This document shows, piece by piece, positions 6,308 through 7,758 of a stretch of 7,758 bases of DNA. How positions within the stretch are numbered: the first letter of the stretch is position 1; each line of letters opens with the position of its first letter. A program made the position numbers and the translations under genes. The DNA comes from Bacteroidales bacterium (GTDB lineage Bacteria; Bacteroidota; Bacteroidia; Bacteroidales; UBA7960): assembly GCA_007124575.1 (NCBI GenBank), contig SLEW01000261.1, forward strand, positions 1 to 7,758, in the 5' to 3' direction. The notes beneath the pieces were generated by a model. The model saw nothing but the letters and a program-made list of their open reading frames with translations, did no database searches and was not told the DNA's origin.

Positions 6308-6778
6308 TTATCCTTCTTTAGATTTGACAATAATTTTATTTCCTTCTACTTTTACCACTTCGATGGTGGTATTCTCGGGGATGAGATTATCTTTTGAGCT
6401 TACCTCATAATATTCATCTTTAATAAGCGCTTTACCCATAGGGTTAAGCCTTGTGATGGAAATACCTTCATCACCCTTAAACAATTTATCAGCTTCCACT
6501 ATGTTAACCCTTCCCTCCAATGCCGAGCTGTGCATAGCTTTTTTCCAGGTTTTGGAGCGCAGGGCGATACCAATGGATACCACGCTGGCAAGCAATGTGA
6601 GCAGGATAGTAACAACCCCGGTTTCAGTGCCATAAGTGTTAAAGGAAACCACATTACCTGCTACAACCAAAGCAACACCAAAAAGACCTACAACGGTGGC
6701 ACCAGGCACAACCAGGATCTCCAGCAGGAGAAAGATAATCCCTGTAACAATGAGGCTTACTACAATTAACCAGACCAT
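6308..6778 (-). CDS. NfeD-like membrane protein with OB-fold domain (short form)
   Basis: 156 residues. Hydrophobic spans lie at about 4-20, 26-46 and 54-73, followed by a soluble domain from about 86 to the end. That domain carries the NfeD OB-fold signature: EGRVNIVEADKLFKGDEG, then ITRLNPMGKALI with the conserved L-x-P-x-G core (Leu111, Pro113, Gly115), YYEVSSKDNLIPENTTIEVVKVEGNKIIVK. This is the short NfeD type; the ClpP-like serine protease domain of long NfeD proteins is absent. Members usually sit beside an SPFH gene and are thought to be membrane partners of flotillin or stomatin-like proteins, as here, where the stop codon is five bases from floA. The ATG at 6778-6776 (MVWLIVV) opens directly into the first membrane span. 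A 72-base spacer separates it from the lipoprotein protease gene upstream, without a terminator, so all three genes probably share a transcript. Confidence 0.92.
   Translation of the reverse strand: MVWLIVVSLIVTGIIFLLLEILVVPGATVVGLFGVALVVAGNVVSFNTYGTETGVVTILLTLLASVVSIGIALRSKTWKKAMHSSALEGRVNIVEADKLFKGDEGISITRLNPMGKALIKDEYYEVSSKDNLIPENTTIEVVKVEGNKIIVKSKEG
6311..6316 (-). promoter_or_regulatory. Shine-Dalgarno-like site for floA inside the end of nfeD
   Basis: On the minus strand GAAGGA forms the last Glu-Gly codons of nfeD and sits eight bases before the floA ATG, an ideal spacing for 16S rRNA pairing. The other starts in this window have only A/T-rich or unremarkable leaders, so floA stands out. 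The match may be partly due to coding constraint. It supports the ATG at 6302 and coupled translation of the pair. Confidence 0.5.
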
Positions 6779-6814
6779 GGGGTGAAATATCTTAAAAATG
6801 AAACAACTATTTAC

Positions 6815-6832
6815 CGTTGTAGTTCAACAACG
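6815..6832 (-). repeat. Small inverted repeat in the protease-nfeD spacer
   Basis: CGTTGT (6815-6820) and ACAACG (6827-6832) form a 6-bp stem with a six-base loop, midway between the protease stop and the nfeD start. No T-run follows on the minus strand, so it is unlikely to end transcription fully. It could protect a processed mRNA 3' end or be chance. Confidence 0.25.
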
Positions 6833-6850
6833 CTATCATAATGCTTTGCG

Positions 6851-7654
6851 TTACTGCCTTCCGGAGCTATAATACTCCATGGCTTCGGGCAGATAATCTC
6901 TTGCTGCTTTGATTCTGTCTTCATTGGTAGGATGTGTGCTAAGAAAAGCGGGCACATTTGATCCGCCGCTATACTGCAACATCCTTCCCCAGAATGAAAT
7001 GGCATTTTCAGGGTTATATCCCGCCATAGCCATAAAGGTCATACCCAGGGCGTCGGCTTCATACTCGTGTTGCCTGCTATAGGCAAGGCTTCCCAGCATG
7101 CCTCCTGCTCCGTATGCCACCATGAAAAGGTCGCGGGTCATATCCGGTTGTTCGCGTAATGCAACATCCAGGCTAACAGCCCCCATGGTGAGCAACAATT
7201 GCTGGCTCATTCTTTCATTACCATGCCTTGCCACTGCATGCGCTATTTCATGCGACATCACCACTGCCAGTCCAGGTTCATCCTCTGTCAAATCTAAAAT
7301 ACCTCTATAGATAGCTACTTTGCCACCCGGCATAGCCCAGGCGTTAACCTGATCGCTGTCTACCAGCTGAAACTCCCAGTCAAAATCCTGCACACGTTTT
7401 GCCTGTCCGGTTTTGCTCAAATACTCAACTACTGCATCGGCAATATTTTCACCTGTTCGCTCCACCATCTGAGCCCGCGGATCAGAGGAAGGGACCACTG
7501 CATTGGCAGCCATGTATGACTGGTAGTTGGCGGAAGCCATGTTGCTGAGCATCCCTTCGGGCAACATCCTTACCTGCCGGCGCCCGCTAATGGGTACAAC
7601 GGCACAGGCAGCCAACAGTAAAAGGCTCATGAAAACACTGACGTATTTCTTCAT
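6851..7654 (-). CDS. M48 family zinc metalloprotease lipoprotein, LoiP-like
   Basis: 267 residues. The N-terminus is a lipoprotein signal: MKK, a hydrophobic core, then a lipobox LAAC with Cys17. The mature start CAVVPISGRRQ resembles other M48 lipoproteins. The catalytic domain shows NAWAMPGGKVAIYRGIL (104-120), the zinc motif HEIAH (135-139) and the third ligand in HEYEAD (Glu197, with Asp201). The closing STHPTNEDRI (239-248) is typical of the family. The length is close to E. coli LoiP (252 residues), and there is no C-terminal TPR region as in BepA. Relatives degrade or refold misassembled envelope proteins in the periplasm, which is the inferred role here. No charged Ser/Lys-Asp-Asp type surface-export tag follows Cys17, suggesting a periplasm-facing lipoprotein. 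It is the first gene of its unit, with the promoter at 7692-7725. The ATG at 7654-7652 begins the signal peptide and is the natural start. Confidence 0.94.
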   Translation of the reverse strand: MKKYVSVFMSLLLLAACAVVPISGRRQVRMLPEGMLSNMASANYQSYMAANAVVPSSDPRAQMVERTGENIADAVVEYLSKTGQAKRVQDFDWEFQLVDSDQVNAWAMPGGKVAIYRGILDLTEDEPGLAVVMSHEIAHAVARHGNERMSQQLLLTMGAVSLDVALREQPDMTRDLFMVAYGAGGMLGSLAYSRQHEYEADALGMTFMAMAGYNPENAISFWGRMLQYSGGSNVPAFLSTHPTNEDRIKAARDYLPEAMEYYSSGRQ

Positions 7655-7691
7655 TTCCGTAGTCGTGAAAAAACTCTATCTATACAAAAAA

Positions 7692-7725
7692 CAAAAATAA
7701 CCAAAAAAAACCACACATTGTCAAA
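7692..7725 (-). promoter_or_regulatory. Bacteroidota-type promoter for the M48 lipoprotein-nfeD-floA unit
   Basis: On the minus strand TATTTTTG (7699-7692) matches the Bacteroidota -7 consensus TAnnTTTG exactly. A TTTG (7725-7722) lies 22 bases before it, within the spacing range reported for the -33 element, and extends into TTGACA, the classical -35 hexamer (7724-7719). Transcription would begin near 7685, giving a leader of about 30 bases before the ATG at 7654. The spacer is rich in T on this strand. Confidence 0.7.
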
Positions 7726-7758
7726 TCCGCTAGCCTTGTTGATAAAATAAATTGGTGA

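Noticed and set aside
6811..7005. 64-codon minus-strand frame at the end of the lipoprotein protease gene
   Set aside because: It is out of frame with the conserved C-terminal part of the M48 protein and has no family resemblance.

Overview
The window looks like chromosomal DNA of a member of the Bacteroidota. Three things point there: an upstream element matching the Bacteroidota sigma consensus TAnnTTTG with a TTTG about 22 bases before it (7692-7725); start codons that mostly lack Shine-Dalgarno sequences and follow A/T-rich leaders; and a gene set typical of the phylum (short NfeD plus FloA, a large vWA/glutamine-amidotransferase-like membrane protein, and M48 lipoprotein). The order or family cannot be read from this stretch. 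I see no mobile element, CRISPR array, tRNA or rRNA, and no gap between genes reaches 300 bases.

All seven genes lie on the minus strand, so transcription runs from high to low coordinates. The upstream unit (7654 down to 5295) begins with a well-formed promoter and encodes a LoiP-like M48 metalloprotease lipoprotein, a short NfeD membrane/OB-fold protein and the flotillin-like protein FloA. It ends at a strong intrinsic terminator (5234-5277). A second unit (5036 down to 1684) encodes a 695-residue membrane protein with a complete vWA metal-site motif set and a Ste24/CAAX-type M48 integral membrane protease, separated by only 20 bases. Then come rarA (1549-278), an AAA+ ATPase for stalled replication forks, and the first 40 codons of a class III PLP aminotransferase that runs off the left edge.

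Five of the seven products act at or in the cell envelope. Two are zinc proteases of distinct M48 branches that flank the NfeD/FloA pair and the vWA protein. The simplest reading is a membrane-organisation and protein-quality-control neighbourhood, followed by ordinary housekeeping genes. The families are known. The least understood element is the vWA/GATase-like membrane protein and its pairing with the Ste24-type protease. I do not see evidence for a wholly new system. The short spacers hold several small inverted repeats and one possible coupled leader peptide, which are reported as low-confidence observations.
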